Positions 1-8,257 of a DNA stretch of 64,000 nt are shown piece by piece. Numbering within the stretch: position 1 is the first letter of the stretch; the number at the start of each line of letters is the position of its first letter. This DNA is from Nevskiales bacterium (GTDB taxonomy: Bacteria; Pseudomonadota; Gammaproteobacteria; Steroidobacterales; GCA-2729495). The notes beneath the pieces were generated by a model, which did no database searches, was not told the origin of the DNA, and saw only the letters and a list, made by a program, of their open reading frames with translations. The position numbers and the translations under genes were made by a program. The DNA lies in NCBI GenBank assembly GCA_011526045.1, contig WYBE01000002.1:1-64000 (forward strand), written 5' to 3'.

Positions 1-200
1 TGGAGCCGGCTGCCAGGAAGGCAGCAGCCGGCGTAACCCGTAGCGACGAGCACAGGGACGTGCGAGGCGCGGCGCTCGCCGGACAGCGGGCCACCACCAC
101 TCGCGCGAGCCGGGTGCGGACAGCTCCGCCAGTGGATTCCGCAAGGGACCAACGTTTCGACTTCGCAGGCGCCCCCGCAGATCGGCGCAGCACCGATTAC
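1..200 (+). repeat. Dispersed repeat, copy 1 (inverted relative to copy near 52.2-52.4 kb)
   Basis: The first ~145 bases match, with only a few changes, the reverse complement of 52361 down to about 52215. Weaker similarity continues to about base 200. The unit contains a short hairpin (GCTGCC-AGGA-GGCAGC type) near its start. Copy 1 may begin before the window edge. It encodes nothing recognisable; reading-frame similarity between copies simply follows DNA identity. From about 200 to 355 no gene is visible; a TATCAT hexamer near 333 could be a -10 box for the following hydro-lyase gene. Confidence 0.75.
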
Positions 201-355
201 AAACCCGGGCCAGTCACCGATGCCCGGCACTGCGGCCACGATACGTGGCCTTGACGGCGTGCGGTCGTGCGTCTGGCCGCCGGATCCGGTGGCAACGATC
301 GGTTCCGGCCAGCACGCGCTGAGCTATCATCGACGCGTCACGTAGCAGGGCAGCC

Positions 356-1762
356 ATGCGACGCAGCGTCATCGACAAGATCTGGGCCGAACACGAGGTC
401 GCCGACCTGGGCGACGGCAGCAGCCTGCTGTACGTGGATCGCGTATTCCTGCACGAGCGCACCGGCAGCGTCGCGCTCAAGGAGCTGGCCGCCGCGCACC
501 GCCGCGTGCGCAACCCGGAGCAGGTCTTCTGCACGATGGATCACATCGTCGACACCTTCCGGGGGCGCAACGACCACACCCGCGTGCCGGGCGGAATCGA
601 GTTCATCACCCAGACCCGCGAAGCCGCCCGCGCTGCCGGCATCAACCTCTTCGACCTCGGCGACGACCGGCAGGGCATCGTGCACGTCGTCTCCCCCGAG
701 CAGGGCATTGCGCTGCCCGGCGTGACCCTGGTGTGCCCGGACAGCCACACCTGCACGCTCGGCGGCATCGGCGCGCTCGCCTGGGGCATCGGCTCCACCG
801 AGGCCGAGCACGCGCTCGCCACCAAGACCCTGGTGGTCAAGCGGCCGAAGTCCATGCGCGTGAGCTTCGACGGATTATTGCCCGCGGGCGTCAGCGCAAA
901 GGACATGATCCTGCGTCTCATCGGCGAGCATTCAGCGTCCGGCGGCGTCGGCTACGCAATCGAGTTTGCGGGCAGCGCCGTGCAGGCGCTCGCCGTCGAG
1001 GCACGCCTGACCTTGTGCAACATGGGCGTCGAGTTCGGCGCCTGGACCGTGATCGTCGCCCCGGACGACCAGGTCTTCGACTACGTGCGGGGCCGGCCGT
1101 TCGCCCCGCAGGGCGCCGTGCTCGAGCAGGCCATCGAGCACTGGCGCACGCTGCGCACCGACGACGACGCCCGCTTCGATCGCGAGATCGCCATCCCCTG
1201 CGCGAGTCTCCCGCCGCAGGTCACCTGGGGCACCAGCCCGCAACACGGCACCGGCATCGACGGCGTCGTGCCCGATCCGGCCCGGGAACCGGACGCCAAC
1301 CGGCGCCAGTCCATGGAACGGGCGCTGGAGTACATGGCGCTCGAGCCCGGCACGCGGCTCGACACCATCCCCATCCAGGCCGCCTTCATCGGCTCCTGCA
1401 CCAACAGCCGGCTCTCCGACCTGCGCCTCGCCGCGGGCATACTCCGCGGCCGCCATGTCGCCCCCGGCATCCGGGCGATCTGCGTACCCGGCTCGACCCA
1501 GGTGAAACTCGCCGCCGAGCGCGAGGGCATCGACCGGGCGTTCACCGACGCCGGTTTCGAGTGGCGCGAATCCGGCTGCTCCATGTGCTTTTACGCCGGT
1601 GGCGAAAGCTTCGGGCACGAGCAACGCGTGGTGTCGAGCACCAATCGCAACTTCGAGAACCGCCAGGGCCCGCGCACCCGCACGCACCTCGCCAGCCCGG
1701 CAACCGTCGCGGCCTCCGCGATCGCCGGACGGCTCGCGGATGCCCGCGAGTTCGCGCGCTGA
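356..1762 (+). CDS. leuC: LeuC-type hydro-lyase large subunit (3-isopropylmalate dehydratase family)
   Basis: Large subunit of a [4Fe-4S] aconitase-superfamily hydro-lyase, 468 residues, the usual LeuC length. The cluster ligands are visible as Cys348 in GSCTNSR and Cys408/Cys411 in SGCSMC. The family motifs TMDH (about residue 60) and CPDSHT (127-132) are present. In leucine synthesis such enzymes isomerise 2- and 3-isopropylmalate together with LeuD. The small subunit lies 720 bases downstream rather than adjacent, leuB is absent, and a CoA-transferase/lyase pair follows. Hydration of another short diacid such as citraconate or maleate is therefore possible. Family assignment is firm; substrate is inferred. 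Confidence 0.88.
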   Translation: MRRSVIDKIWAEHEVADLGDGSSLLYVDRVFLHERTGSVALKELAAAHRRVRNPEQVFCTMDHIVDTFRGRNDHTRVPGGIEFITQTREAARAAGINLFDLGDDRQGIVHVVSPEQGIALPGVTLVCPDSHTCTLGGIGALAWGIGSTEAEHALATKTLVVKRPKSMRVSFDGLLPAGVSAKDMILRLIGEHSASGGVGYAIEFAGSAVQALAVEARLTLCNMGVEFGAWTVIVAPDDQVFDYVRGRPFAPQGAVLEQAIEHWRTLRTDDDARFDREIAIPCASLPPQVTWGTSPQHGTGIDGVVPDPAREPDANRRQSMERALEYMALEPGTRLDTIPIQAAFIGSCTNSRLSDLRLAAGILRGRHVAPGIRAICVPGSTQVKLAAEREGIDRAFTDAGFEWRESGCSMCFYAGGESFGHEQRVVSSTNRNFENRQGPRTRTHLASPATVAASAIAGRLADAREFAR

Positions 1763-1973
1763 TGCGGTCGGGCGCAAAGCGCTCACTCCGGCTGTCGCTT
1801 GGGGCCGATTGGTCCGACGAGGCTTGTAAACGCTCACGCGTCTGAGCAGGTCGCAGCCCCAAAGAGACCAAAGTTGTCCTTCGGACCGTGGCCGCCCATA
1901 CCCTGACCTGCTAGCCGATTTTCGGGCCAGCTGATTCTTGAGAGGATGGCTTCCAGGGTCAAGGGAGGAAGCC

Positions 1974-2090
1974 ATGAAGAGGACCCGATTCAGCGAAGAG
2001 CAGATGGTGAAGATCCTGCGCAATAAGCCAAACCCGGCACCGTTTACCCACGCCGCCCGGCCGCACACCGCACACGGCGGCACGCGGTAG
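1974..2090 (+). pseudogene. IS3-family transposase OrfA, 5' remnant
   Basis: An ATG with a strong ribosome site (AAGGGAGGAAGCC) opens a 38-codon frame whose first 16 residues, MKRTRFSEEQMVKILR, are the typical start of IS3-family OrfA helix-turn-helix proteins. After codon 16 (about 2021) the similarity ends abruptly. The frame stops at a TAG lying inside the following REP sequence. Only the left ~100 bases of an insertion sequence appear to survive. It sits between the two hydro-lyase subunit genes and may explain their separation. Confidence 0.7.
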
Positions 2091-2137
2091 GAGCGACGGC
2101 AGTCGCGATCTTGGGTCGCGGCTCGCGCCGCTCCTAC
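2087..2137. repeat. REP doublet
   Basis: GTAGGAGCGACGG...CCGCTCCTAC forms an inverted pair of REP cores about 50 bases long, the same family as the arrays at 6.2, 24.7 and 59.5 kb. In the rest of 1763-2485 I see only the transposase remnant described separately and no other gene. Confidence 0.75.
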
Positions 2138-2485
2138 TCTATGAGCGTGCGGATGACGCGCGGGCCGGCAGCGGCGCCATCCTCCGTGCTGGTGCGCCGC
2201 AGGCTACGGTCGTCACCAACCGCCCGTGCCGCGGACTGAACAATAAGAGCCTGCACCGGGCCAAGGCGATGCCCACACGGCTGATTCTGCTAATGTACCG
2301 GCAGCGGCTGCTGCCTGCGCAGGCTCGGCATTTTTCGGAGCGTGCCGACGGCCCCCGCTTGCTGCGCTCGCTTGCGACGTTTCCGCGGAGACGCGCTTTT
2401 CCCATCGTGGTAGCGCCAGGCGGCCCCGGGCTTCCGACCTCAGCACCGGTTTTCGCGAGGCTTCCTGACGCTGAACAGGACGGAT

Positions 2486-3169
2486 ATGGACAAATTCACG
2501 ACCCTCACCGCCATCGCCGCGCCGCTGCTGCGGATCAACGTCGATACCGATGCGATCATCCCGAGCCGCGAGATGAAGAAGGTCGCGAAAACCGGTCTTG
2601 CCGACGGGCTGTTCGCGGGCTGGCGCTACCGCACCCCGGGCAGCCGCGACGAGAACCCGGAATTCGTGCTCAACCAGGAGCCCTACCGCCGGGCGCAGAT
2701 CCTGCTGACGGGCACGAATTTCGGTTGCGGCTCCTCGCGCGAGCATGCGGTGTGGGCGCTGCACGAGTGGGGCATACGCGCGATCATCGCACCGAGCTTC
2801 GGCGCGATCTTCCAGGGCAACTGCGTCCGCAACGGGATTCTCCCGGTGGTGCTGGACAACAGCGTGGTGGAGTCACTGGCCGCCGCGGTGCAAAGCGACC
2901 CGGCGCGCAACCTGCTCACCGTCAACCTCGAGGCCTGCACCGTGACCCCACCCGGCGGCACAGCGCATGCGTTCGACATCCCGCCGGCCGATCGCGAGAT
3001 GCTGCTCGAGGGTCTGGACGCGATCGCACTGACGATGAAGCGCGACGACGAGATCCTGGCCTTTCAGGCCCGCGACCGCCTGCGCCGTCCCTGGGTTTAT
3101 CTGCAGCCCGCGCAGGGCCAGCCGGCGGCGAGACCCGGGAAGGGGCAGAGTCCCACGCACCAACCGTAA
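2486..3169 (+). CDS. leuD: LeuD-type hydro-lyase small subunit
   Basis: Swivelling-domain subunit of the LeuC/LeuD hydro-lyase, 227 residues. The start MDKFTTLTAIAAPL and the motifs INVDTDAIIPSR (about 18-29) and GTNFGCGSSREHAVWAL (about 76-92) are diagnostic for LeuD. The last ~25 residues are a Pro/Gln/Arg-rich tail beyond the normal fold. It would pair with the large subunit encoded at 356-1762. A weak ribosome site (CAGGACGG) precedes the ATG. The long gap from its partner, holding an IS remnant and REP, is unusual because leuC and leuD are normally contiguous. Family firm, substrate uncertain. Confidence 0.88.
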   Translation: MDKFTTLTAIAAPLLRINVDTDAIIPSREMKKVAKTGLADGLFAGWRYRTPGSRDENPEFVLNQEPYRRAQILLTGTNFGCGSSREHAVWALHEWGIRAIIAPSFGAIFQGNCVRNGILPVVLDNSVVESLAAAVQSDPARNLLTVNLEACTVTPPGGTAHAFDIPPADREMLLEGLDAIALTMKRDDEILAFQARDRLRRPWVYLQPAQGQPAARPGKGQSPTHQP

Positions 3170-3187
3170 CCGTCGCGGCGCAGCGCT

Positions 3188-3775
3188 TCAGTCGGCGCCG
3201 GTCGCAGGCGCCGGCAGGCGGCTCGGGAAGTCCGCCATCAGCAGCGTCACTGCCCGGTCGATCGCCGGCCCGGGGTTCTTCATGGATTCCTTCTTGATGC
3301 GCCCCTCGCCCACCGACTGCCAGACCAGCGCCTTGCGCTTCGTGTCCACCACATCGATGTTCAGCGTGCCCTGCCGGTAATTCGTCGTCTGGATTTCCTG
3401 CGGGTAGCCGCCCCACACCCCATAAGAGCGGTAGCCGTAATAGCCGTAGCCCACTCCGGCCGACGGCGTACTGCGGATTTCCGTCCGCTCCTCGATATTC
3501 AGCTGGAAGTTCAACAGCAGATCGGGGTTCGTCTCATCGTAGCGGTAGCCGCGCTGCTCCATCTCCCGCCGGGCCGCCTCTTTCAGGCGGCTGGTCACGA
3601 GGGTCGAATACCCTGCCTTGTCCGTGGCGAGCGGGCTGAAGAACGCGAAGCTGCCGTAGTCCGTGATGCGTACGGCGGGGTCTGCGTCCACGCGCACATC
3701 CGGCCCGGAGGCACACCCGGCTGCAACGATGGCCAAAAGAATCAGCCACGGTGCATGAATTGACGTTAAACGCAT
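3188..3775 (-). CDS. DUF4136-type lipoprotein
   Basis: Predicted envelope lipoprotein of about 195 residues. A short hydrophobic signal ends in a lipobox (VAAGC) followed by SGPDV, and the body resembles DUF4136 proteins (PAVRITDYGSFAFF near the N-terminus, NPDLLLNFQL in the middle), then a Gly/Tyr-rich stretch around residues 110-125. I chose the second ATG at 3775 because GGGGGG lies just before it; an earlier ATG at 3796 has no ribosome site. The function of DUF4136 proteins is not known. It lies convergent to leuD and downstream of the CoA-transferase on the same strand. Confidence 0.72.
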   Translation of the reverse strand: MRLTSIHAPWLILLAIVAAGCASGPDVRVDADPAVRITDYGSFAFFSPLATDKAGYSTLVTSRLKEAARREMEQRGYRYDETNPDLLLNFQLNIEERTEIRSTPSAGVGYGYYGYRSYGVWGGYPQEIQTTNYRQGTLNIDVVDTKRKALVWQSVGEGRIKKESMKNPGPAIDRAVTLLMADFPSRLPAPATGAD

Positions 3776-3818
3776 GAGATAACCCCCCGTATTCATTCGT
3801 TTTTATTGTTAGCCGCAC

Positions 3819-5021
3819 TCACTCGGCCCCGACCACGCCGGCGCTGATCAGCGCGCTGATCTCGCTCGTCGAATAACCGGCCTGCGCCAGGATCTCGCGC
3901 GAATGCTGGCCGGCCCGCGGCACGTCGAGGCGCACACCGAAACGCTGCCCGTCCATGGCCAGCGGCAGCGCTGGCAGCTTGGTCTTCGCGCCCTTGCGCT
4001 CCCCGTCGGTCACGGTGATGGGCAGCAGGCCGCCACCGGCTGCCAGATGCGGATCCTCGAACAATTGTTCCGGCTTGGTGATCGGGGCAAACGGCAGGCC
4101 GGTTTTCTCGAGCTTGTCCATCAGCTGCTGCTTGGTGAGCTGGCGGAACGTGTCACGGATGACCGGCAGGATCCGCTCCTTGTGCGTCACCCGATCGGTG
4201 TTGGTGTCGAGCGAGCGATCGGCCGCGAATGCCTTGAGATCGAACGCGTCGCACAGCAGCTTCCATTGTTTGTCGCTGACGACGCCGACGAACACCTGCT
4301 CGCCGTCACTGGTGTCGAACACCTGGTAGATCGCCCAGGCCGACACGCGCACCGGCATCGGCGCGGCGGGCTGGCCGGTGACGGCGAACTGCGCCATATG
4401 CTGGCCCACCAGGAATGCGGTGCTCTCGAACAGCGAGGCGACCACGTACTGCCCCCGGCCCGTCGTCACCCGCTGGAACAGCGCGGCAATCACGCCGAGC
4501 GCGCCGAACATGCCCCCCTGCACGTCGATCACCGACGTGCCGGCCCGCAGCGGCTTGCCCGGTGGCCCGGTCATGTACGCGAGGCCGCCCATCATCTGCG
4601 CGACCTCGTCGAGTGCGGTGCGCTCCTCGTAGGGGCCGCTCAGGAAACCCTTCTCGGAACAATAGATCAGGCGCGGATTGCGGCGGCTGAGTGTCTCGTA
4701 GCCGAAGCCGAGCCGGTCCATCGTGCCCGGTCGAAAGTTCTCGATGACGACATCCGCCTGGTCGATGAGGCGCAGCACGGCCGCGCGGCCCGCCTCGGCC
4801 TTGAGATCCACGCAGAGGCTGCGCTTGTTGCGGTTGTACATCGGAAAGTACCCGGCACCGGAGCCGGGCAGTCGCCGGGTGCTGTCGCCTTCCGCCGGTT
4901 CGATCTTGACGACATCCGCGCCGAGGTCGGCCAGCATCAGGCCGGCCGCCGGGCCCATGACCATGTGCGTGAACTCGATGACCCGCACGCCGGCGAGGGG
5001 TAGATGCTGCTGTCCTGCCAT
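3819..5021 (-). CDS. CaiB/BaiF family (class III) CoA-transferase
   Basis: Class III CoA-transferase of 400 residues, the normal family length. N-terminal LAGVRVIEFTHMVMGP and LGADVVKIE are signature segments, and Asp166 in GTSVIDVQGG aligns with the catalytic Asp of formyl-CoA transferase. These enzymes move CoA between carboxylates in the cytoplasm through an aspartyl anhydride. The divergent neighbour is an HMG-CoA-lyase-like enzyme, and the pairing recalls the succinyl-CoA:D-citramalate CoA-transferase and R-citramalyl-CoA lyase of Chloroflexus, or 3-hydroxy-3-methylglutarate activation. The donor and acceptor here cannot be read from sequence alone. Confidence 0.88.
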   Translation of the reverse strand: MAGQQHLPLAGVRVIEFTHMVMGPAAGLMLADLGADVVKIEPAEGDSTRRLPGSGAGYFPMYNRNKRSLCVDLKAEAGRAAVLRLIDQADVVIENFRPGTMDRLGFGYETLSRRNPRLIYCSEKGFLSGPYEERTALDEVAQMMGGLAYMTGPPGKPLRAGTSVIDVQGGMFGALGVIAALFQRVTTGRGQYVVASLFESTAFLVGQHMAQFAVTGQPAAPMPVRVSAWAIYQVFDTSDGEQVFVGVVSDKQWKLLCDAFDLKAFAADRSLDTNTDRVTHKERILPVIRDTFRQLTKQQLMDKLEKTGLPFAPITKPEQLFEDPHLAAGGGLLPITVTDGERKGAKTKLPALPLAMDGQRFGVRLDVPRAGQHSREILAQAGYSTSEISALISAGVVGAE

Positions 5022-5165
5022 GAGATGCCTCTGTCGCTGCGCGGTGTCGCCGGGCGCCGGATGCGGCGCCTGCGGGCCTCACGGGGCCGGCACCGCGCGG
5101 GGCCGTGGATTATGGCCCACTCGCCCCCATATAGAATAGAGTGCCGCGACCCGAAGGAACGAGTT

Positions 5166-6128
5166 ATGCCGGAAACCAATGACCGCGACGTCCTGGTGAG
5201 TGAAGTAGGCCCGCGCGACGGCCTGCAGAGCATCAAGGCCATCATGCCGACGGCTGCAAAGAAGGCCTGGATCGCCGCGGAAGCTGCCGCCGGCGTGCGC
5301 GAGATCGAAGTCTGCTCTTTCGTGCCGGCGAAACTTCTGCCGCAGATGGCGGACGCGGCTGAAGTGGTGCGCTACGCGCGCACCCTGCCCGGGCTCACGG
5401 TCGTCGCGCTGGTGCCGAATTTCAAGGGAGCGCAGAACGCCATCGCGGCCGGCGCCCACAAGATCGCCTTGCCGCTGTCGGCCAGCGAGACACACAGCCA
5501 GGCCAATCTGCGCCGCAGTCACGCCCAGGTGATCGACGAGGTGCGCCAGATTGCTGAGCACATCCGCTCGCTGCCGCCCGGCGAACGCCCCGGCTTCGAG
5601 GGCAACGTCGCCACGGCCTTCGGCTGCACGCTCGAGGGCGCCGTCCCCGAGCAGAAGGTGGTGGAACTCGCGCGCCGGCTGCTCGACGCCGGCGTGGACG
5701 AGGTCGGGCTCTCCGACACGACCGGATACGCCAACCCGCAGCAGTTGCGCCGCCTGATCCGGCTGGTACGCGTGGAGATCGGCGTGGACCGGCTGGCCAG
5801 CATTCACCTGCACAATACCCGCGGCCTCGGCCTCGCCAACGCACTCGCCGCGCTGGAGGAAGGCATCACGACCCTCGACAGCTCGCTCGGCGGGCTTGGC
5901 GGCTGCCCCTATGCGCCGGGCGCGAGCGGCAACATCGTCACCGAGGACCTCGTGTTCATGCTGGACTCGATGGGGCTGCGCACCGGCATCGACCTGGCGA
6001 AGCTGCTCGAAGTGCGAACCATCCTGCGCGATGCCCTGCCCGGGGAGTCGCTCTACGGGTTTACGCCGGAGGCAGGGCTGCCGAAGGGCTACTCGGCCGG
6101 CGGCTGGGGCGTTGGCGCGGCGGCGTAG
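5166..6128 (+). CDS. HMG-CoA lyase-family acyl-CoA lyase
   Basis: Class II-aldolase-like lyase of 320 residues in the DRE-TIM family. Visible signatures are EVGPRDGLQ near the N-terminus (metal and substrate binding), AFGCTLEG, HLHNTRGLGLANA (metal-binding His residues) and GLGGCPYAPGASGN with the catalytic-loop Cys. Known members cleave HMG-CoA to acetoacetate plus acetyl-CoA, or citramalyl-CoA to pyruvate plus acetyl-CoA. The ATG at 5166 is supported by a GAAGGAACG ribosome site; a TAGAAT -10-like box lies at 5132-5137. It diverges from the CoA-transferase gene, consistent with a shared regulatory region. The exact substrate is uncertain. Confidence 0.87.
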   Translation: MPETNDRDVLVSEVGPRDGLQSIKAIMPTAAKKAWIAAEAAAGVREIEVCSFVPAKLLPQMADAAEVVRYARTLPGLTVVALVPNFKGAQNAIAAGAHKIALPLSASETHSQANLRRSHAQVIDEVRQIAEHIRSLPPGERPGFEGNVATAFGCTLEGAVPEQKVVELARRLLDAGVDEVGLSDTTGYANPQQLRRLIRLVRVEIGVDRLASIHLHNTRGLGLANALAALEEGITTLDSSLGGLGGCPYAPGASGNIVTEDLVFMLDSMGLRTGIDLAKLLEVRTILRDALPGESLYGFTPEAGLPKGYSAGGWGVGAAA

Positions 6129-6156
6129 CGTCGGGTTGCGATGGGTGTTGCGGTGG

Positions 6157-6700
6157 TCGCGACTCACGTCGCTCCTACAGGGCGCTGTCCGACCGCGGCG
6201 CCGAACGAAGCCGTGTAGGAGCGGCGCCAGCCGCGACAGATGACGCCGCGGCGCTGAACGAAGCGCCGAACGAAGCGGTGTAGGAGCGGCGGCAGCCGCG
6301 ACAGATGACGCCGCGGCGCCGAACGAAGCCGTGTAGGAGCGGCGCCAGCCGCGACAGATGACGCCGCGGCGCTGAACGAAGCCGTGTAGGAGCGGCGCCA
6401 GCCGCGACAGATGACGCCGCGGCGCCGAACGAAGCGCTGAACGAAGCCGTGTAGGAGCGGCGCCAGCCGCGACAGATGACGCCGCGGCGCCGAACGAAGC
6501 GCCGAACGAAGCCGTGTAGGAGCGGCGCCAGCCGCGACAGATAACGCCGCGGCGCCGAACGAAGCCGTGTAGGAGCGGCGCCAGCCGCGACAGATGACGC
6601 CGCGGCGCCGAACGAAGCCGTGTAGGAGCGGCGCCAGCCGCGACAGATGACGCCGCGGCGCTGAACGAAGCCCTGCAGGAGGGGCTTTAGCCCCGGCCGC
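6157..6700. repeat. Tandem REP array, eight units of 53 or 65 bp
   Basis: The core TGTAGGAGCGGCGCCAGCC recurs at 6214, 6279, 6332, 6385, 6450, 6515, 6568 and 6621, with a diverged ninth at 6674. The steps are exactly 53 bases, or 65 where an extra GAACGAAGCGCC-like 12-mer is present. An inverted core (GACTCACGTCGCTCCTAC) at about 6159-6178 opens the array. Each core is self-complementary and can fold as a hairpin. The array fills the space between the lyase gene and the end of the porin gene; an open frame across its minus strand is a by-product of the repeats. Confidence 0.9.
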
Positions 6701-6714
6701 CGCTGCCACCCGGC

Positions 6715-7938
6715 TCAGTACTTGAAGTTCATATCGAGCTGCAGGCGGTTGTAGTCCAGTTCGTTGCCGGTGCTCGCACCGATCTCGTTGACGAAGTACG
6801 TGAATGCCATGTTGACCTTGTCGGTCAGGGCATAAGCACCACGGAAGACGTGCCCGCTATTGTCGGTGCCGCCGCCGCCGAAGTCCGAGTCAGTCCACAG
6901 GCCGAACACCGCGTCCGCCTCCAGGTCCTGGTAGGTGTAGACCGCCTCCCAGGTCCCTCTCGGCCCGACGCTGCCGAACTGCGCGCCGGCCGCCCAGCCG
7001 GTGTCGAAATCGCCGGCGTCGGTATTCTTCACGTAGTCGACGAACAGCATCGCCGGCTGCCCGAGCAAGCGTAGCGCGAGTTCGGCAAAGCCCTGAATGG
7101 TGTCGTAGTCGTACGCGTAGCGCCCGTCCACCACCGTATTGCCGAGAAAGTCGGCGTCGAAGAACGGACCCTTGCCCGCGCTGTTGATCGAAAAGTATCC
7201 GGTCCCCGCGGTGAGCTTCAGGTCGTCATCGAAAGGCCACGCCACGCCCATCTGGCCGCCGGCACCGTAAGCCTTGGAGCGCGTGCTGGCACTGTCGCTC
7301 TCCACCCAGGTACCCATCGCATTCGCAAAGAAGACACCGTTCCCGTAGCTCAGCGCCAGCCCCTCCGGGTTGAGATCACTGTCCCACATGAGGTGATGTT
7401 TGCCCGGCCTATACAGGTTGTTCTTGAACTTGCCGCCGATGGCATTGAGGCCCTCGGCCGCCTGCCAGTTGAAGTAAGCGAGATCGAGGAAAATGTCCTT
7501 GCGCGATCCGCCGTTGCCGATGGTCTGGTTGCTCGACACGGGATCGCCATCTTCGCTGGTCGCCAGGCCGAACCCCAGCTCGAGGCCTTCCTGCGGCGTG
7601 GCGATGATGGCCGCGCGGGCCCGGATGCGGTTGCGGTTGCGGTCATCCACGTTCTCTTTGTCGATGTTCTCGTATCGGCCACGCAGGTCGCCACGAAAAC
7701 TGACTTTGTCGGCCGACGCCGTAGTCGGCGCGGACACGACAGGCGCAGGTGTCGCCGCCAGTTGTGCGGACTTCGCCTTCTCAGTCGCGAGTTCCTGCTC
7801 GATGGCGCTCAGCTTCTGGACGAGCACGGCGACACTGTCCTTGAGCGCCTGGAACTCGGCGTCGCTGACCGCCGCCGGGCTCATCGGGCTCGCGAGCGCG
7901 AGCCCGGCCGCCAGCGCGAGCTGCTTGCACTTCTTCAT
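6715..7938 (-). CDS. Putative outer-membrane porin
   Basis: Predicted porin of 407 residues. It has an N-terminal signal peptide (MKKCKQLALAAGLALASP), a short coiled-coil (about residues 28-60: EFQALKDSVAVLVQKLSAIE) and a Pro/Ala/Ser linker. An Asp/Gly/Tyr-rich region of alternating amphipathic strands runs to a C-terminal aromatic residue (NFKY), as expected for an outer-membrane barrel. The coiled coil followed by a barrel matches the 'putative porin' type rather than classical OmpC. AAGGAGAAGCC precedes the ATG. The solute is unknown; the pstB relic just upstream makes a phosphate link conceivable but unproven. Confidence 0.75.
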   Translation of the reverse strand: MKKCKQLALAAGLALASPMSPAAVSDAEFQALKDSVAVLVQKLSAIEQELATEKAKSAQLAATPAPVVSAPTTASADKVSFRGDLRGRYENIDKENVDDRNRNRIRARAAIIATPQEGLELGFGLATSEDGDPVSSNQTIGNGGSRKDIFLDLAYFNWQAAEGLNAIGGKFKNNLYRPGKHHLMWDSDLNPEGLALSYGNGVFFANAMGTWVESDSASTRSKAYGAGGQMGVAWPFDDDLKLTAGTGYFSINSAGKGPFFDADFLGNTVVDGRYAYDYDTIQGFAELALRLLGQPAMLFVDYVKNTDAGDFDTGWAAGAQFGSVGPRGTWEAVYTYQDLEADAVFGLWTDSDFGGGGTDNSGHVFRGAYALTDKVNMAFTYFVNEIGASTGNELDYNRLQLDMNFKY

Positions 7939-8093
7939 GGCTTCTCCTTGGGTCGGTGATCGGGGCGCAGTGTGTTTTGCGAAAGTTACGCGAATGTGAC
8001 AGCAGCGTATGGCTCGACTGCCATCGACGTGGACGCGAGGCTGCGGCTGGGGCGATCCGGCAAGCGGTACTGCCGGGCGCTACGCCGCAGACC

Positions 8094-8165
8094 TCAACCG
8101 AATCGGCCGGTGACGTAGTCCTCGGTCAATCTGTGGCCCGGATTGGTGAAGATCCTGTTGGTCGG
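8094..8165 (-). pseudogene. pstB C-terminal relic (phosphate ABC transporter ATPase)
   Basis: Read on the minus strand, 8153 down to 8094 encodes IFTNPGHRLTEDYVTGRFG followed by a TGA. This is the characteristic C-terminus of PstB, the phosphate-import ATPase. The four preceding codons (PTNR) still fit, but further upstream the similarity is lost and none of the ATP-binding motifs are present. Only about 24 codons survive. In the rest of 7939-8257 I see nothing else apart from the 5' region of the porin gene. Confidence 0.7.
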
Positions 8166-8257
8166 GCAGGCCTCTATTACAAACACCTTACGCAAGCGAC
8201 GCCACCCCGGCGTGGAGCAGGCTGCCGCCGGATGGAGCGCAGTGCGGCGGCTGCGCG

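Noticed and set aside
6157-6700. CRISPR array
   Set aside because: Repeats are direct and regular but there are no unique spacers; each unit is itself the REP sequence.
6164-6709. Antisense open frame with repeated SRLAPLLHGFVRRRGVICRG-like units
   Set aside because: It is the shadow of the tandem REP array; the repeats are DNA-driven and there is no ribosome site.
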